Assembly (NCBI GenBank): GCA_027487835.1
Contig: JAIYCU010000044.1
Location: 124,001-188,000, forward strand
Direction: 5' to 3'
DNA from: Bacteroidota bacterium
GTDB taxonomy: Bacteria > Bacteroidota > Bacteroidia > UKL13-3
Length of the DNA stretch: 64,000 bases
The stretch's first letter is position 1. Each line of letters begins with the position of its first letter. Of this stretch, positions 42,636 to 52,497 are shown piece after piece. The position numbers and the translations under genes are program-made. The notes below the pieces were generated by a model that was given only the letters and a program-made list of their open reading frames with translations, was not told the origin of the DNA and ran no database searches.

Positions 42636-43511
42636 ATGAAAAAGATAGTTACTTTATTTATAGCGCTAAGTCTTTTAAGTGCATGCCTTCGACTCGACTC
42701 TAATTTCTATAATTTAAGTGATAAAATCACTGAATACAAATGGGATAATTATGTAGGTGTACAAGACTTTAAGCTTGGTTCTGCTTATGATATCGCAGAT
42801 ACTATGCATACTACCTTTACCCTTAATTCGGAAGGAAATAAAATTTATGCCACCTATATTGGTGATATAAATAGGATTGCTACTGACACGGTCATTTTAT
42901 ATTGCCATGGCAATAAGTGGCACATGGATTTTTATTGGCAACGTGCAAAACTATTAGCACATACTAATGGTAAACATACTTATGGTTTACTAATGCTAGA
43001 TTATCGCGGCTATGGTTTGTCGGAAGGCAAACCTACTGAGGATGGTTTGTATGCCGATGTAAATACAGCCATGCAATGGCTGCAAGGAAAAGGCCTTTCA
43101 GAAAACAGATTTATTCTTTATGGATTTAGCATGGGTACTGCACCTGCAACTGAGTTAACTGCTAATCCTAGAACGTTAAAACCTTTGAAACTTATTTTAG
43201 AAGCGCCCTTTGCTAGTAGTGCGGTAATGACTGCTGATGGTGGTGGATTAAATGTCCCAGGTTCTTTTGTTACCAATCTAAAAATAGACAATGCTGAAGA
43301 AATCAAAAAAGTAACTCAACCACTTTGTTGGATACATGGCACTTATGATAATTTCTTAAACATAAAAACCCATGGAGAAATTGTTTTCAAAAACCATAAT
43401 GGGGCCTTTAAAGAGGCACATAGAATAGAAAATGCAGACCACGGTGAGGTGCCCGTATTGACAGGTTTTGATAGATATTTGAAAATTATGGGGGATTTTA
43501 TAAGACGCTAA
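42636..43511 (+). CDS. Alpha/beta-hydrolase lipoprotein (S33 serine aminopeptidase-like)
   Basis: A 291-residue protein with lipobox LSAC (Cys at about residue 17). The hydrolase fold is clear: oxyanion-hole region LYCHGNKWHM, nucleophile Ser in YGFSMGTAPATEL (about 168), acid in IHGTYDNFLN and His in ADHGEVPV. It is anchored in the envelope, probably facing the periplasm. The substrate is unknown; esters or peptides are both possible. It follows the upstream lipoprotein by 1 bp. Confidence 0.85.
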   Translation: MKKIVTLFIALSLLSACLRLDSNFYNLSDKITEYKWDNYVGVQDFKLGSAYDIADTMHTTFTLNSEGNKIYATYIGDINRIATDTVILYCHGNKWHMDFYWQRAKLLAHTNGKHTYGLLMLDYRGYGLSEGKPTEDGLYADVNTAMQWLQGKGLSENRFILYGFSMGTAPATELTANPRTLKPLKLILEAPFASSAVMTADGGGLNVPGSFVTNLKIDNAEEIKKVTQPLCWIHGTYDNFLNIKTHGEIVFKNHNGAFKEAHRIENADHGEVPVLTGFDRYLKIMGDFIRR

Positions 43512-43612
43512 AAACGTTTGAATTTTTACTTTTATTGCCCCAAAAAAATAAATAGACTAAGATGTAACATTCAGTCATAGTGCTCGTTTTCATGGCATTA
43601 ATAAGCTCTACC

Positions 43613-45652
43613 ATGAAATTAGTATTATCATTAACTTTAGGTTTGTTAGCCTTGGCAACAAATCTAGCTGCACAAACTTCGCTTACCAATTATGCTGTTT
43701 ATTTTAAATCCGATGAAGACAAGTTAGATGCTTCCGACATAGAAATTCTTCAGCCTATTCTGGTACAACTCAAAGGCCCTAATTATGCAGAGATCAATTT
43801 AAAAGCGCATGCCGATTATGAATCTGATGTTTCTTACAATCAACAACTTTCTGAAAGACGTTGCAATGCTGTAAGAGGCTTCCTATTAAGCAATGGAATC
43901 GATGCCAAGCGAATTACTTCCCAAAGTTTTGGGGAATTAAAACCTAAATTAAAGGATAAGTCGCAAAAAGCCAAGGCTTTAAACCGAAGAGTAGATATTG
44001 AACTGGAAACATTTTCTACTCAAAATGTCCAAACGTTTTTAAGTTTGGTTGGCGGAAATCTAGCCCAAGAGTTTAGGGTAAATGCTGCAAAGCCTATAAA
44101 AATTGTAGGAAAGGGAGGTTTGCAAATTGAAATTCCTGCAAATGCATTTGTAAATCAAAATAATCAAGCCATTTCATCAAACAATATTAGCATTAGCATG
44201 CAAGAACTTTTTGGTCCGCGCGAAGCATTCACCCAACAATTAAGTACCATGAGCAATGGAAAAATATTAGAAACAGGAGGGATGTTTAGTATAGAGGCTT
44301 CACAAGGAACAAATAAATTAAAACTTAAAGAAGGCGCTTCTATTGAAGTGAAATTACCATCTTCAAATTTGGTAAATGGTATGCAGGTTTTTCTTCCTGT
44401 AATAGATGCTTCAACAGGTATCAAGGAATGGAAACCAACTGTTAATGCATTTGAACTTACTCCAGCTAAAAAAGTAGAATTACCTTTTGTATATTTTGAT
44501 ACTACAGCCCTTAGAAAATTTAAGGTAAGTGAATTAGACATGAATCCTTTGCCCAATTTAGTTTTTGGTTCTGTCCCTTGGCCCGCTCGGCCCAATTGCC
44601 CAAAGGCTCCCAAACAACCTGTTTTAGCTACCAAAAATGAGTTGTTTAATTTTGCTGAACGCGTTTTCTATTCTTCAGCATTTATGGAAAAGGAGCTGAT
44701 GGAAATTAATAGGTCTCGACAAAAGAGTTATGATAGAGCCTTCCTATCATGGCAAAATAAATACAGAGATTATGAGTATAATATGGAGAAATATAAATTC
44801 GATTCTGCGGCTTTCGAGTTTGCCACTCGAGATACTTTTATGAATTGGTTAATGGATACCGAAAAGCAATTAAATGTCTATGTTAAAGACCATGAACGGC
44901 AGTTTTTTAACCAAGGAATTGAACGCTTTTGTAAGGCAAGTAGTTTAAAGAAACTTACCGGTTTGAACTTAAAATCGGTTTTCTTTAATGCCGCTAAACC
45001 CAATAAAACCATGTCTAAACATTTTGCAATTGTAGCTGCCTACCTTCATAAGATTTCAATACTTAAAAATAGCAGTATGGCTGAAGTTATAAAATTGGCA
45101 GGTGATAAAAGCAATCAAATCAGCTTAAACGATAAAAAGCTTAACTATAATATTCGCTATTTTAACCATTATTATACCAATAGTTTTGCAGTGGATATGA
45201 TGGATCAAAACATTGAACTCAAACAGCTTTTTAGGAAGGCAGAATCTGAAATAATTGATTTAAGGGAGGCTGCTGGAATGCTAGATAATAGGGATGTTGC
45301 AATGATTTATAGCGCAAGTTTGGGTCAAACCGGATTATATAATTGTGATAGATTTAACGGAACTCCACCTACTCAAATGGCTAGAATATATATCAATGCA
45401 CCTCAAAATGCTCGAGTTTCATTTTATGTAAAAGAAATTAATGCATTTATTTATGCCTATCCCGATAAAAAAGGATATTACGTTGACCTGCCCAAAAATA
45501 AGAAAGTAAAATTATTGGCATTTGCCCTCAATGAAAACGCAGAACCAATATTGGGTCAAACCGAATTAATAGTAAAAGAAGAAGTTCGTTTAACCCCTCA
45601 ATTAGAAAGAGTAAGCGTTAAAGAATTACGCCTTACCATTGCGAATATCTAA
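43613..45652 (+). CDS. Secreted protein with N-terminal OmpA domain and large uncharacterised region
   Basis: About 679 residues starting at MKLVLSLTLGLL (signal peptide ending NLAAQ); an ATG 33 bases upstream would lengthen the signal. An OmpA/MotB peptidoglycan-binding domain comes first (about residues 25-135: AVYFKSDEDKLDASD, KAHADYESDVSYN, LNRRVDIELE). About 540 residues follow with a ZU5-like beta segment (IPANAFVNQNNQAISSNNIS) and helical parts of unknown function. OmpA domains are usually C-terminal, so this order is unusual. It may tether a large periplasmic or surface module to the wall. Two GGGTCAAACC variant motifs lie near its 3' end. The gene converges with the E1 gene, overlapping by 4 bp. 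Confidence 0.82.
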   Translation: MKLVLSLTLGLLALATNLAAQTSLTNYAVYFKSDEDKLDASDIEILQPILVQLKGPNYAEINLKAHADYESDVSYNQQLSERRCNAVRGFLLSNGIDAKRITSQSFGELKPKLKDKSQKAKALNRRVDIELETFSTQNVQTFLSLVGGNLAQEFRVNAAKPIKIVGKGGLQIEIPANAFVNQNNQAISSNNISISMQELFGPREAFTQQLSTMSNGKILETGGMFSIEASQGTNKLKLKEGASIEVKLPSSNLVNGMQVFLPVIDASTGIKEWKPTVNAFELTPAKKVELPFVYFDTTALRKFKVSELDMNPLPNLVFGSVPWPARPNCPKAPKQPVLATKNELFNFAERVFYSSAFMEKELMEINRSRQKSYDRAFLSWQNKYRDYEYNMEKYKFDSAAFEFATRDTFMNWLMDTEKQLNVYVKDHERQFFNQGIERFCKASSLKKLTGLNLKSVFFNAAKPNKTMSKHFAIVAAYLHKISILKNSSMAEVIKLAGDKSNQISLNDKKLNYNIRYFNHYYTNSFAVDMMDQNIELKQLFRKAESEIIDLREAAGMLDNRDVAMIYSASLGQTGLYNCDRFNGTPPTQMARIYINAPQNARVSFYVKEINAFIYAYPDKKGYYVDLPKNKKVKLLAFALNENAEPILGQTELIVKEEVRLTPQLERVSVKELRLTIANI

Positions 45653-47670
45653 TAAGAAACTAGCTTTGATAAGGCTTGTCTGAGTCGGGCTTTTGGCAAG
45701 AAATTTTCTTCCAACTCTAAATTAAAAGGAACGGGCGAATCTAAACTTCCTACACGCATAACAGGGGCATCCAAATTTTCAAAGCAATGCTCTGAAAGAT
45801 AGGCTGCAATTTCTGCACCTATGCCCCCTGTAAGTGTGTCTTCATGCAAAACCAATACTTTTCCAGTTTTTTTAACGCTAGAAATAACCGACTCTTTGTC
45901 CCAAGGCAATAGGGTGCGTAAATCTATAATGTCGGCCTCTATTTGCATTTCCTTACATGCCTGAACAGCCCAATGAACCGCAGCACCATAGGTAATTATA
46001 CTTAAATCTTCTCCAGATTTAACTGTTTTGGCTTTGCCAATTTCAAGCATGTAATAATCATCATAAACTTCTTCCTCTAATTCAGTCATGCGATACAATA
46101 CTTTATGTTCAAAAAACAAAACCGGATTTGGGTCATTAATGGCTGCGGTTAACAAACCTTTGGCATCAGAAGGGCAAGAAGGATAAATTACTTTTAGGCC
46201 AGGCACATGAAAAAACCAAGCTTCATTACTTTGTGAGTGGAAGGGCCCTGCGCCTACTCCTGCGCCAGTTGGCATCCTCACCACTACATCTGCTTGTTGG
46301 CCCCAGCGGTAATAACTTTTAGCTAAATTATTTACAATTTGGTTGAACCCAACACTTACAAAATCTGCAAATTGCATCTCTACCATCGCTTTCATCCCCT
46401 TGATTGAAAGTCCATAGGCTGCTCCAATTATGGCACTTTCGCAAAGTGGGGTATTTCTAACCCTATCTTTACCAAATTGCTCCAAAAAGCCTTGGGTAAT
46501 TTTAAAAACACCTCCGTATTCAGCAATATCTTGGCCCATCAAAACTAGCTCAGGATGCTTTTCCATTGATTGTCTCAATCCATCGCTGATGGCGTCAACA
46601 TAGCGTTTTTTAGTTACATTTTCAGTGGCAGGCAAAACTACCACATCCTGCAAATTGCCATATTGCTTAGCAGTTGCTTTAAAGTTAGCATTTGCATAAA
46701 CATCATTGAGTTCTAATTCTGTATTGGGTATAATCTCTGGTTCATTTAACACAGATTCAACTCCCTCATCAATTTCCTTTTTAAACTCAGCCCTAATTTC
46801 ATCAATTAGGCTTGGGTTTATAATCCCTTCTTCTAACAAGTACTTCTCATAATTACTTACAGGGTCTTTTTTGCCCCACATATCAAAAAGTTCTTGAGGT
46901 ACATACTTGGTGCCCGAGGCTTCTTCATGCCCTCGCATTCTAAAGGTTAAACACTCTAAAATTACTGGTCGAGGTTTGGTTCTTATGGAGTTTCCTAAGT
47001 TTCTAACAATGTCATACACCTCCAGTAAATTGTTGCCATCTATTTGATAGGCTTCCATGCCATACCCAATTCCTTTGTCGGTAAAGCTCTTAAATTTGAA
47101 CTGCTCATTGCTTGGGGTAGACAGTCCATAACCATTATTTTCAATCAAGAAAATTACAGGTAAATTCCATACCGCAGCAGTATTCAAGGCTTCGTGAAAA
47201 TCACCTTCACTTGCGCCACCATCGCCACTAAAAACTACGGTGAGTTTCTTTTCATCTTTCAATAAATTGGCTAAAGCTATTCCATCTGCAACACCCAACA
47301 TCGCACCAAGGTGCGAAATCATGCCCACAATATGGTGCTCATTCGTGCCAAAGTGAAAAGAGCGCTCTCTTCCTTTTGAGAATCCATCAAATTTTCCCTG
47401 CCATTGCGAAAATAATTTGGCAAATGGGATATCGCGACCTGTAAATACACCTAAGTTTCTATGCAAGGGTAAAATGTATTCATCCTTATCCAACGCTGCG
47501 GTTAAACCCACAGATATAGCTTCTTGCCCTATTCCACTAAACCATTTACTTACCTTTCCTTGCCTTAATAAAATCAACATTTTCTCCTCTATCATCCTCG
47601 GCTTTACGATTGCCTTGTAAAGTGCAATTAGTAATTCGTCGCTGTATTGTTTGCGGTTAAAACTTAGCAT
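45649..47670 (-). CDS. Fused alpha/beta 2-oxoacid dehydrogenase E1 component, second paralogue
   Basis: A 673-residue protein: E1-alpha (about 1-320) and E1-beta (about 345-673) joined. Unlike the larger paralogue at 16781-19225, its ThDP motif is canonical: GDGGASEG (residues 149-156) and ENNGYG (177-182). Substrate-side residues include RNLGVFTGRD and ERSFHFGTNEHH; the beta part has GQDIAEYGGVFKITQGF and TGAGVGAGPFHSQSNEAWF. This type is annotated as branched-chain or pyruvate dehydrogenase E1. E2 and E3 genes are not adjacent. A 130-residue shorter linker distinguishes it from the first paralogue. Confidence 0.92.
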   Translation of the reverse strand: MLSFNRKQYSDELLIALYKAIVKPRMIEEKMLILLRQGKVSKWFSGIGQEAISVGLTAALDKDEYILPLHRNLGVFTGRDIPFAKLFSQWQGKFDGFSKGRERSFHFGTNEHHIVGMISHLGAMLGVADGIALANLLKDEKKLTVVFSGDGGASEGDFHEALNTAAVWNLPVIFLIENNGYGLSTPSNEQFKFKSFTDKGIGYGMEAYQIDGNNLLEVYDIVRNLGNSIRTKPRPVILECLTFRMRGHEEASGTKYVPQELFDMWGKKDPVSNYEKYLLEEGIINPSLIDEIRAEFKKEIDEGVESVLNEPEIIPNTELELNDVYANANFKATAKQYGNLQDVVVLPATENVTKKRYVDAISDGLRQSMEKHPELVLMGQDIAEYGGVFKITQGFLEQFGKDRVRNTPLCESAIIGAAYGLSIKGMKAMVEMQFADFVSVGFNQIVNNLAKSYYRWGQQADVVVRMPTGAGVGAGPFHSQSNEAWFFHVPGLKVIYPSCPSDAKGLLTAAINDPNPVLFFEHKVLYRMTELEEEVYDDYYMLEIGKAKTVKSGEDLSIITYGAAVHWAVQACKEMQIEADIIDLRTLLPWDKESVISSVKKTGKVLVLHEDTLTGGIGAEIAAYLSEHCFENLDAPVMRVGSLDSPVPFNLELEENFLPKARLRQALSKLVSY

Positions 47671-47727
47671 ATCTAAAAATTGTAGTGCGAAAATAGTGTT
47701 TAATTGCTAACTTGAACCTTTATCATC

Positions 47728-48414
47728 ATGGAAAAAATCTTGTTCTTACACGGGGCCTTGGGTTCAAAATTGCAATTTCAGCCCCTTATTAATTCGCTTT
47801 CTAGCGACTATGAATGCCATGCCCTTAATTTTGCTGGCCATGGAGGAGAATCAATACCAACTGCTGGACTCACATTTCAAACTTTTGCAGAGAATATTTT
47901 GCAATATTTAAACAAGCATCAAATTGAAAAAATAAACCTATTTGGTTTTAGCATGGGAGGCTATGCCGCTTTGTATTTTGCACATTTGCATCCAGAGCGT
48001 GTTTCTAAAATTTTTACCCTAAACGTGAAGTTTAATTGGGACCCAATTTCCACCGCCAAGGAGGCCGGTTTATTAGATGCAGAAAAAATGCTTGAAAAGG
48101 TGCCCTCATTTGCCAATAACTTGATGGTTATACATGGACTTCACCTTTGGAAATCATTGCTTAAAAGTACTAGCGATATGATGAAACAACTTTCAGAAAC
48201 CGTTACCCTGTCCGAGCAGGAATTGAAAGCCATTTCACAGCCAGTGCTACTTGCCATTGGTGATAGAGACCAAACCAGTTCTGTTTTTGAAACCTTGGAA
48301 ACTTTTAAGAAATTACCTAATGCCGCATTTATGGTATTTCCTCAAACTGCTCATCCTTTCGAAAGGGTTTCCTTAGCCTTATTGCAGCCAGCAATCAAAG
48401 AATTTTTTAAGTAA
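47728..48414 (+). CDS. Alpha/beta hydrolase
   Basis: A 228-residue cytoplasmic hydrolase without signal peptide. HGALGS near residue 9 forms the oxyanion region, the nucleophile Ser lies in LFGFSMGGYAAL (about 78), Asp in IGDRDQTSS and His in TAHPFERV. It resembles menaquinone-type MenH and small carboxylesterases; the exact substrate cannot be read. It is transcribed divergently from the E1 gene with a 57-bp gap and stands 43 bp before the thioredoxin-like gene. Confidence 0.83.
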   Translation: MEKILFLHGALGSKLQFQPLINSLSSDYECHALNFAGHGGESIPTAGLTFQTFAENILQYLNKHQIEKINLFGFSMGGYAALYFAHLHPERVSKIFTLNVKFNWDPISTAKEAGLLDAEKMLEKVPSFANNLMVIHGLHLWKSLLKSTSDMMKQLSETVTLSEQELKAISQPVLLAIGDRDQTSSVFETLETFKKLPNAAFMVFPQTAHPFERVSLALLQPAIKEFFK

Positions 48415-48435
48415 TTTTGGTCTAATTATTGTTTC

Positions 48436-48445
48436 GGTTTGAACC
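48436..48445 (+). repeat. GGTTTGAACC motif, copy 9 (intergenic)
   Basis: Exact copy 12 bp before the thioredoxin-like start codon, flanked by TTTC and AAAA. Confidence 0.9.
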
Positions 48446-48457
48446 AAAAATAATACA

Positions 48458-48922
48458 ATGTATATGTTGAAGAGAATAACCTTGATGTTCAGTTTATTTT
48501 TACTTTTTTCCTATAAAAATCCTACAGATGAAAGTTTAAAATGGTACCAATGGAATGAGGGATACCCATTAGCAATAAAAGGAAAAAAAATTATTTTAGT
48601 AGATGCTTATACTGATTGGTGTGGTTGGTGTAAAAAGATGGATAAGGATACCTACACCAATCCAGAAGTAATCAAAAAACTCAATAAGCATTTTGTTGTA
48701 ATCAAATTTAATCCAGAATTGCGCGATTCAACCTATACTATAGACGGACAAATTTATTCAGCTAGAGATTTCTACATGCAACTCAGCAGAGGAGAGATCA
48801 CAGGTTTTCCAACCACGTATTTTATAGACCCACAAAAGAAATCAGTGTTTATAGACCCAGGCTACCGCGATGCTGCCACCTTTTTACAGATTTTAGATAA
48901 GGTAATTGACGATGCTAAGTAA
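48458..48922 (+). CDS. Thioredoxin-like (DUF255/thioredoxin_7) protein
   Basis: A 154-residue exported thioredoxin-fold protein: signal peptide in residues 1-20, then AYTDWCGWCKKMD with active-site CxxC, and cis-Pro in GEITGFPTTYFID. Such proteins reduce or isomerise disulfides in the periplasm. An exact GGTTTGAACC copy lies 13 bp before the ATG, between the two genes. A terminator follows 40 bp after the stop. Confidence 0.88.
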   Translation: MYMLKRITLMFSLFLLFSYKNPTDESLKWYQWNEGYPLAIKGKKIILVDAYTDWCGWCKKMDKDTYTNPEVIKKLNKHFVVIKFNPELRDSTYTIDGQIYSARDFYMQLSRGEITGFPTTYFIDPQKKSVFIDPGYRDAATFLQILDKVIDDAK

Positions 48923-48962
48923 TTTTGATTTTTTTATTGCAGTGTTTTAGTTCTCCTAAATA

Positions 48963-49000
48963 AAAAAACTGCCCTAGCTTTTACGCCAAGGCAGTTTTTT
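48963..49000. terminator. Bidirectional terminator between thioredoxin-like gene and ahcY
   Basis: AAAAAACTGCC (48963-48973) and GGCAGTTTTTT (48990-49000) form a hairpin with T-runs on both strands. It lies between two converging genes and can serve both. Confidence 0.85.
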
Positions 49001-49021
49001 CTATCGAATTTCGAATATCGA

Positions 49022-50335
49022 CTAGTAACGGTACATTTCAGCTTTGAAAGGACCTTCTGTTGCAACGCCAATGTAATCTGCTTGCTCTTTGTCTAAAATG
49101 GTCAACTTAGCACCAATGTGTTCTAAGTGCAATGCCGCTACCTTTTCATCTAAATGCTTAGGTAAAACATATACTTTATTTTCATAGTTTGCGCTGTGGT
49201 TCCACAATTCAATTTGAGCCAAAGTTTGGTTCGAGAATGAATTACTCATAACAAAACTTGGGTGACCCATTGCACAACCTAGGTTAACTAAACGACCTTC
49301 TGCTAATACAATGATTTCGTTACCATTGATATTGTAAATATCAACTTGAGGTTTTAAAGTGTATTTGCTATCCCCATGGTTTTTGTTTAACCAAGCCATG
49401 TCAATTTCATTATCAAAGTGCCCGATATTACAAACAATAGCTTTATCGCGCATTTTCAAGAAATGACGGTCAGTAATAATTTTTAAATTACCAGTGGCAG
49501 TTACAAAAATGTTTGCTCTCGTACAAGCATCTTCCATAGTTACCACTTCAAATCCATCCATAGCAGCTTGTAAGGCGCAAATTGGATCAATTTCAGTAAT
49601 CAAAACACGTGCACCAGCACCACGCAATGATTCTGCAGATCCTTTACCTACATCGCCATAACCAGCAACAACAGCAACTTTACCAGCCATCATAATATCA
49701 GTAGCTCTGCGTATAGCATCTACTAAAGATTCTTTGCAACCATATTTGTTGTCAAATTTAGATTTTGTAACTGAGTCGTTTACATTGATGGCAGGCATCA
49801 CTAAAGTGCCTTTTTTCATGCGCTCATATAAACGGTGAACACCTGTAGTTGTTTCTTCTGATAATCCTTTGATTTCGGCAGTTAACTCAGGGTAGCGGTC
49901 AAAAACCATATTGGTTAAATCACCACCATCATCTAAAATCATATTCAAGGGCTTTCCGCCTTCAAAGGCAAAAAGGGTTTGTTCAATACACCAATCAAAC
50001 TCTTCTTCGTTTTGACCTTTCCAAGCATAAACGGGGATACCAGCATCAGCAATCGCAGCTGCGGCATGATCCTGTGTTGAGAAAATATTGCAAGAACTCC
50101 ATGTAACTTCTGCACCTAATTCTTTTAAAGTTTCAATTAATACAGCAGTTTGAATAGTCATGTGAAGACAACCAGCAATGCGGGCGCCTTTAAGAGGTTG
50201 CTGTGGGCCATATTCTTTACGAATAGTCATTAAGCCCGGCATTTCTGCTTCAGCCAATTTAATTTCTTTTCTTCCCCACTCAGAGAGGGAAATGTCCTTA
50301 ACCTTGTAAGGAAGAGCGGTTTTTGCGTCTGACAT
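49022..50335 (-). CDS. ahcY: Adenosylhomocysteinase (S-adenosylhomocysteine hydrolase)
   Basis: A 437-residue NAD-dependent enzyme splitting S-adenosylhomocysteine into adenosine and homocysteine, which relieves product inhibition of methyltransferases. Family marks: [20 protein letters not shown], the NAD site [31 protein letters not shown] and the C-terminal KAEMYRY. Upstream on the minus strand a TAATTTTG (50371-50364) fits the Bacteroidota -7 element 28 bp before the ATG, but no clear -33 element accompanies it. No SAH-type riboswitch was recognised in the leader. The final Lys-Tyr region is intact. Confidence 0.97.
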   Translation of the reverse strand: MSDAKTALPYKVKDISLSEWGRKEIKLAEAEMPGLMTIRKEYGPQQPLKGARIAGCLHMTIQTAVLIETLKELGAEVTWSSCNIFSTQDHAAAAIADAGIPVYAWKGQNEEEFDWCIEQTLFAFEGGKPLNMILDDGGDLTNMVFDRYPELTAEIKGLSEETTTGVHRLYERMKKGTLVMPAINVNDSVTKSKFDNKYGCKESLVDAIRRATDIMMAGKVAVVAGYGDVGKGSAESLRGAGARVLITEIDPICALQAAMDGFEVVTMEDACTRANIFVTATGNLKIITDRHFLKMRDKAIVCNIGHFDNEIDMAWLNKNHGDSKYTLKPQVDIYNINGNEIIVLAEGRLVNLGCAMGHPSFVMSNSFSNQTLAQIELWNHSANYENKVYVLPKHLDEKVAALHLEHIGAKLTILDKEQADYIGVATEGPFKAEMYRY

Positions 50336-50563
50336 ATAATATGTTTTATTTCGTTATGAACGGCAAAATTAAGTTAATTTAGCTGAATATCACGCTCGCT
50401 ATGTCAAATTTTGCTTAAATAATTGTGTTCAAAAGATTATTATTTGATAATTAAGTTGGTTCAACCCGACACCATACTAAAATTAATAATTAAAGCGAAG
50501 GCATTGTTGGTTCTAAAACTTTTTTATACCAATATTGTATTCTTATTTAGAATTAATATAATT

Positions 50564-50983
50564 ATGGCATATCCAGAAATGTTAGTTGCGCCAATGCGTC
50601 AACAATTAGAATCAGTAGGCTTTACGTCTTTAATGAATAGTACCGAGGTAGAGGCAACTTTAAGTAAAAAAGAGGGTACTCAATTATTAGTTTTTAATAG
50701 TGTTTGTGGCTGTGCAGCAGGAACTGCCCGTCCAGGAGTTATGGAATCTTTGGTAGGAGAGGGTAAGAGACCTTCAGAACTGTTAACAGTTTTTGCAGGT
50801 CAAGAGGCTGAGGCTGTAGCAAAAGCGAGAGAATTTACTTTGCCTTTTCCTCCTTCTTCGCCTTCTATAGCCTTGTTTAAAAATGGAGAATTAGTTCATT
50901 TTATCGAAAGACACAACATTGAAGGCAGAAGCGCTGCAATGATTGCTGAAAATCTTAAAGGAGCTTACGAGGAGTTTTGTTAG
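50564..50983 (+). CDS. Bacilliredoxin (BrxA/BrxB, YphP/YqiW family)
   Basis: 139 residues from MAYPEMLVAPMRQQLESVGF. An earlier in-frame ATG at 50423 would add 47 unrelated residues and is rejected. The thioredoxin-like fold carries the CGC motif (NSVCGCAAGTARP, about residues 45-57), as in bacilliredoxins that remove bacillithiol from proteins. A final conserved segment is IERHNIEGRSA. Bacillithiol is known from several Bacteroidota, so the role is plausible. It is transcribed divergently from ahcY. Confidence 0.9.
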   Translation: MAYPEMLVAPMRQQLESVGFTSLMNSTEVEATLSKKEGTQLLVFNSVCGCAAGTARPGVMESLVGEGKRPSELLTVFAGQEAEAVAKAREFTLPFPPSSPSIALFKNGELVHFIERHNIEGRSAAMIAENLKGAYEEFC

Positions 50984-50987
50984 TTAA

Positions 50988-52358
50988 TTACTCCTCCAAC
51001 CCAATCTCTTCATCTCCTTTTTGGTAAGGCAGATAACTAAGAATAAGTTGAAACATCTCATCCGTAGTTTTCATGCTGCCGTTCTTTTCAGAGATGTTTC
51101 GAGGTGGAGAGAATGGATTATTTGGATTATTGGAGGTGTTATCAAACACTCCTTCTACATAAATGGTGCTGCCCCTTGGTATGGGCAGCATTTTTTTTGG
51201 CATATAAAAGTACTGCCACCTAAAATCCCAATTCGGTATGTGAATCAGCCTTATAGTGTCACCACTTGGCTTTATGGCATAAGCCAAATATCGTTTGCCA
51301 ATTAAATGCATATGCGGTACAATACTTACAACCGATATGTCTAAGGGTACCGTAAAATTAATTGTAAAGGTTTTTATGGTATTGGGTGGAATGCTTAGTT
51401 CGGGTACAACTGGGCTTATTCCTAGTGTGCCTAATTGAAATTCAGATACTGGTCGGGTAGGGGCTTTGGTATCAAAGTATAACCTAAAATAAGAAGAGTC
51501 TAACTCGTCTTTTGCGCTGGGGCCAAAGTGTATATCGTTTAAATACAGTGCCGCCTTCTTATGAATCTTATATCCCCCAATTCCATTAGGGTAGAAACTA
51601 AATTGAGAACCTGGTAAATAGTTACAAACGCTAGGTGTCATGATTGGATAAGTCCCATCGTCATTGGCTAGATTTAAGTCATTATGAATTCTTATACTTT
51701 CACTTTGGTCCTGCCTGATATAGTAATTTCCCTGATGCAAACTTGTTTTTGCGTCAGTTGCATAGTTTATTAAATGCGCATTCATATGATGCACTAATTT
51801 TTTTTGATGGGGCACAAACTCTACTGCTTTTAAAAAGGTATCTGCTCCTAGTTCAATTGGGAATTTAACCACATAAAATCTATCTTGATTATCCCCCTTA
51901 ATTTCAAATGGCTTTGGAATTTTAATTACCTTAGAAATTAATCCTAAATTTTTTTGAGAAGGTTTTAAATAAGGGATTAGATTAGCTGTATCACCTGGTT
52001 TACATCCATCAATAACCCATCTTGCAATTAAGTTAATTTCTGTTTCTGTAAGGTAAGTTTCATTTGCAAAATGTGAGTAGTTTGGATCGGCTGGCCAGGG
52101 TGGCATAATCCTATTTTCTGTCACATATTGTATCAATTTCCCTTTAGAAGATACCTGCTCATAATCATAGAGGTTAAAAGGCGCGCCACCTTCCTCATGA
52201 TGGCATTTGCTGCAATTCTTTCTAATAATTGGGGCAATATGTTCCGCAAATAAAACGGGTTCGTATTGCGTTGTAATAGAAGAATGTTCATTATCACAAC
52301 CAATTATTATAAGCGTTAATATAAAAAAAAATAGCGTTTTATATATTTGAGGTTGCAT
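50988..52358 (-). CDS. Lipoprotein with c-type haem site and copper type II monooxygenase (PHM-like) domain
   Basis: A 456-residue protein with lipobox IIIGC (Cys at about residue 21). A single CxxCH haem motif is in KNCSKCHHEEGGAPF. The rest resembles a peptidylglycine/dopamine monooxygenase: VPHQKKLVHHMN, VPHMHLIG (CuM His-x-His) and TTDEMFQLILSYL, where Met is the CuM ligand. Proteins of this type in other phyla are often fused behind a redoxin domain, and a stand-alone redoxin gene ends at 55027 upstream. Substrate and true monooxygenase activity are unproven. Confidence 0.82.
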   Translation of the reverse strand: MQPQIYKTLFFFILTLIIIGCDNEHSSITTQYEPVLFAEHIAPIIRKNCSKCHHEEGGAPFNLYDYEQVSSKGKLIQYVTENRIMPPWPADPNYSHFANETYLTETEINLIARWVIDGCKPGDTANLIPYLKPSQKNLGLISKVIKIPKPFEIKGDNQDRFYVVKFPIELGADTFLKAVEFVPHQKKLVHHMNAHLINYATDAKTSLHQGNYYIRQDQSESIRIHNDLNLANDDGTYPIMTPSVCNYLPGSQFSFYPNGIGGYKIHKKAALYLNDIHFGPSAKDELDSSYFRLYFDTKAPTRPVSEFQLGTLGISPVVPELSIPPNTIKTFTINFTVPLDISVVSIVPHMHLIGKRYLAYAIKPSGDTIRLIHIPNWDFRWQYFYMPKKMLPIPRGSTIYVEGVFDNTSNNPNNPFSPPRNISEKNGSMKTTDEMFQLILSYLPYQKGDEEIGLEE

Positions 52359-52497
52359 CTAAATGATTGTCTTTTTTATTTACAGGGTGTAACTTTCAAT
52401 TAATCAAAAGACTTATTTATCTGATTTTTTCGATGAAAATTTCATTTCTTTTTATTTAAGTAAATGGTAAATTCTCATGTTTGTTTATCTTTCAAAT

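Noticed and set aside
44164-44634. 156-codon open frame antisense to the OmpA-domain gene
   Set aside because: Shadow frame; composition reflects the complement of the real coding strand.
50336-50563. SAH or SAM riboswitch in the ahcY leader
   Set aside because: No recognisable conserved riboswitch core; only a -7-like promoter element is visible.
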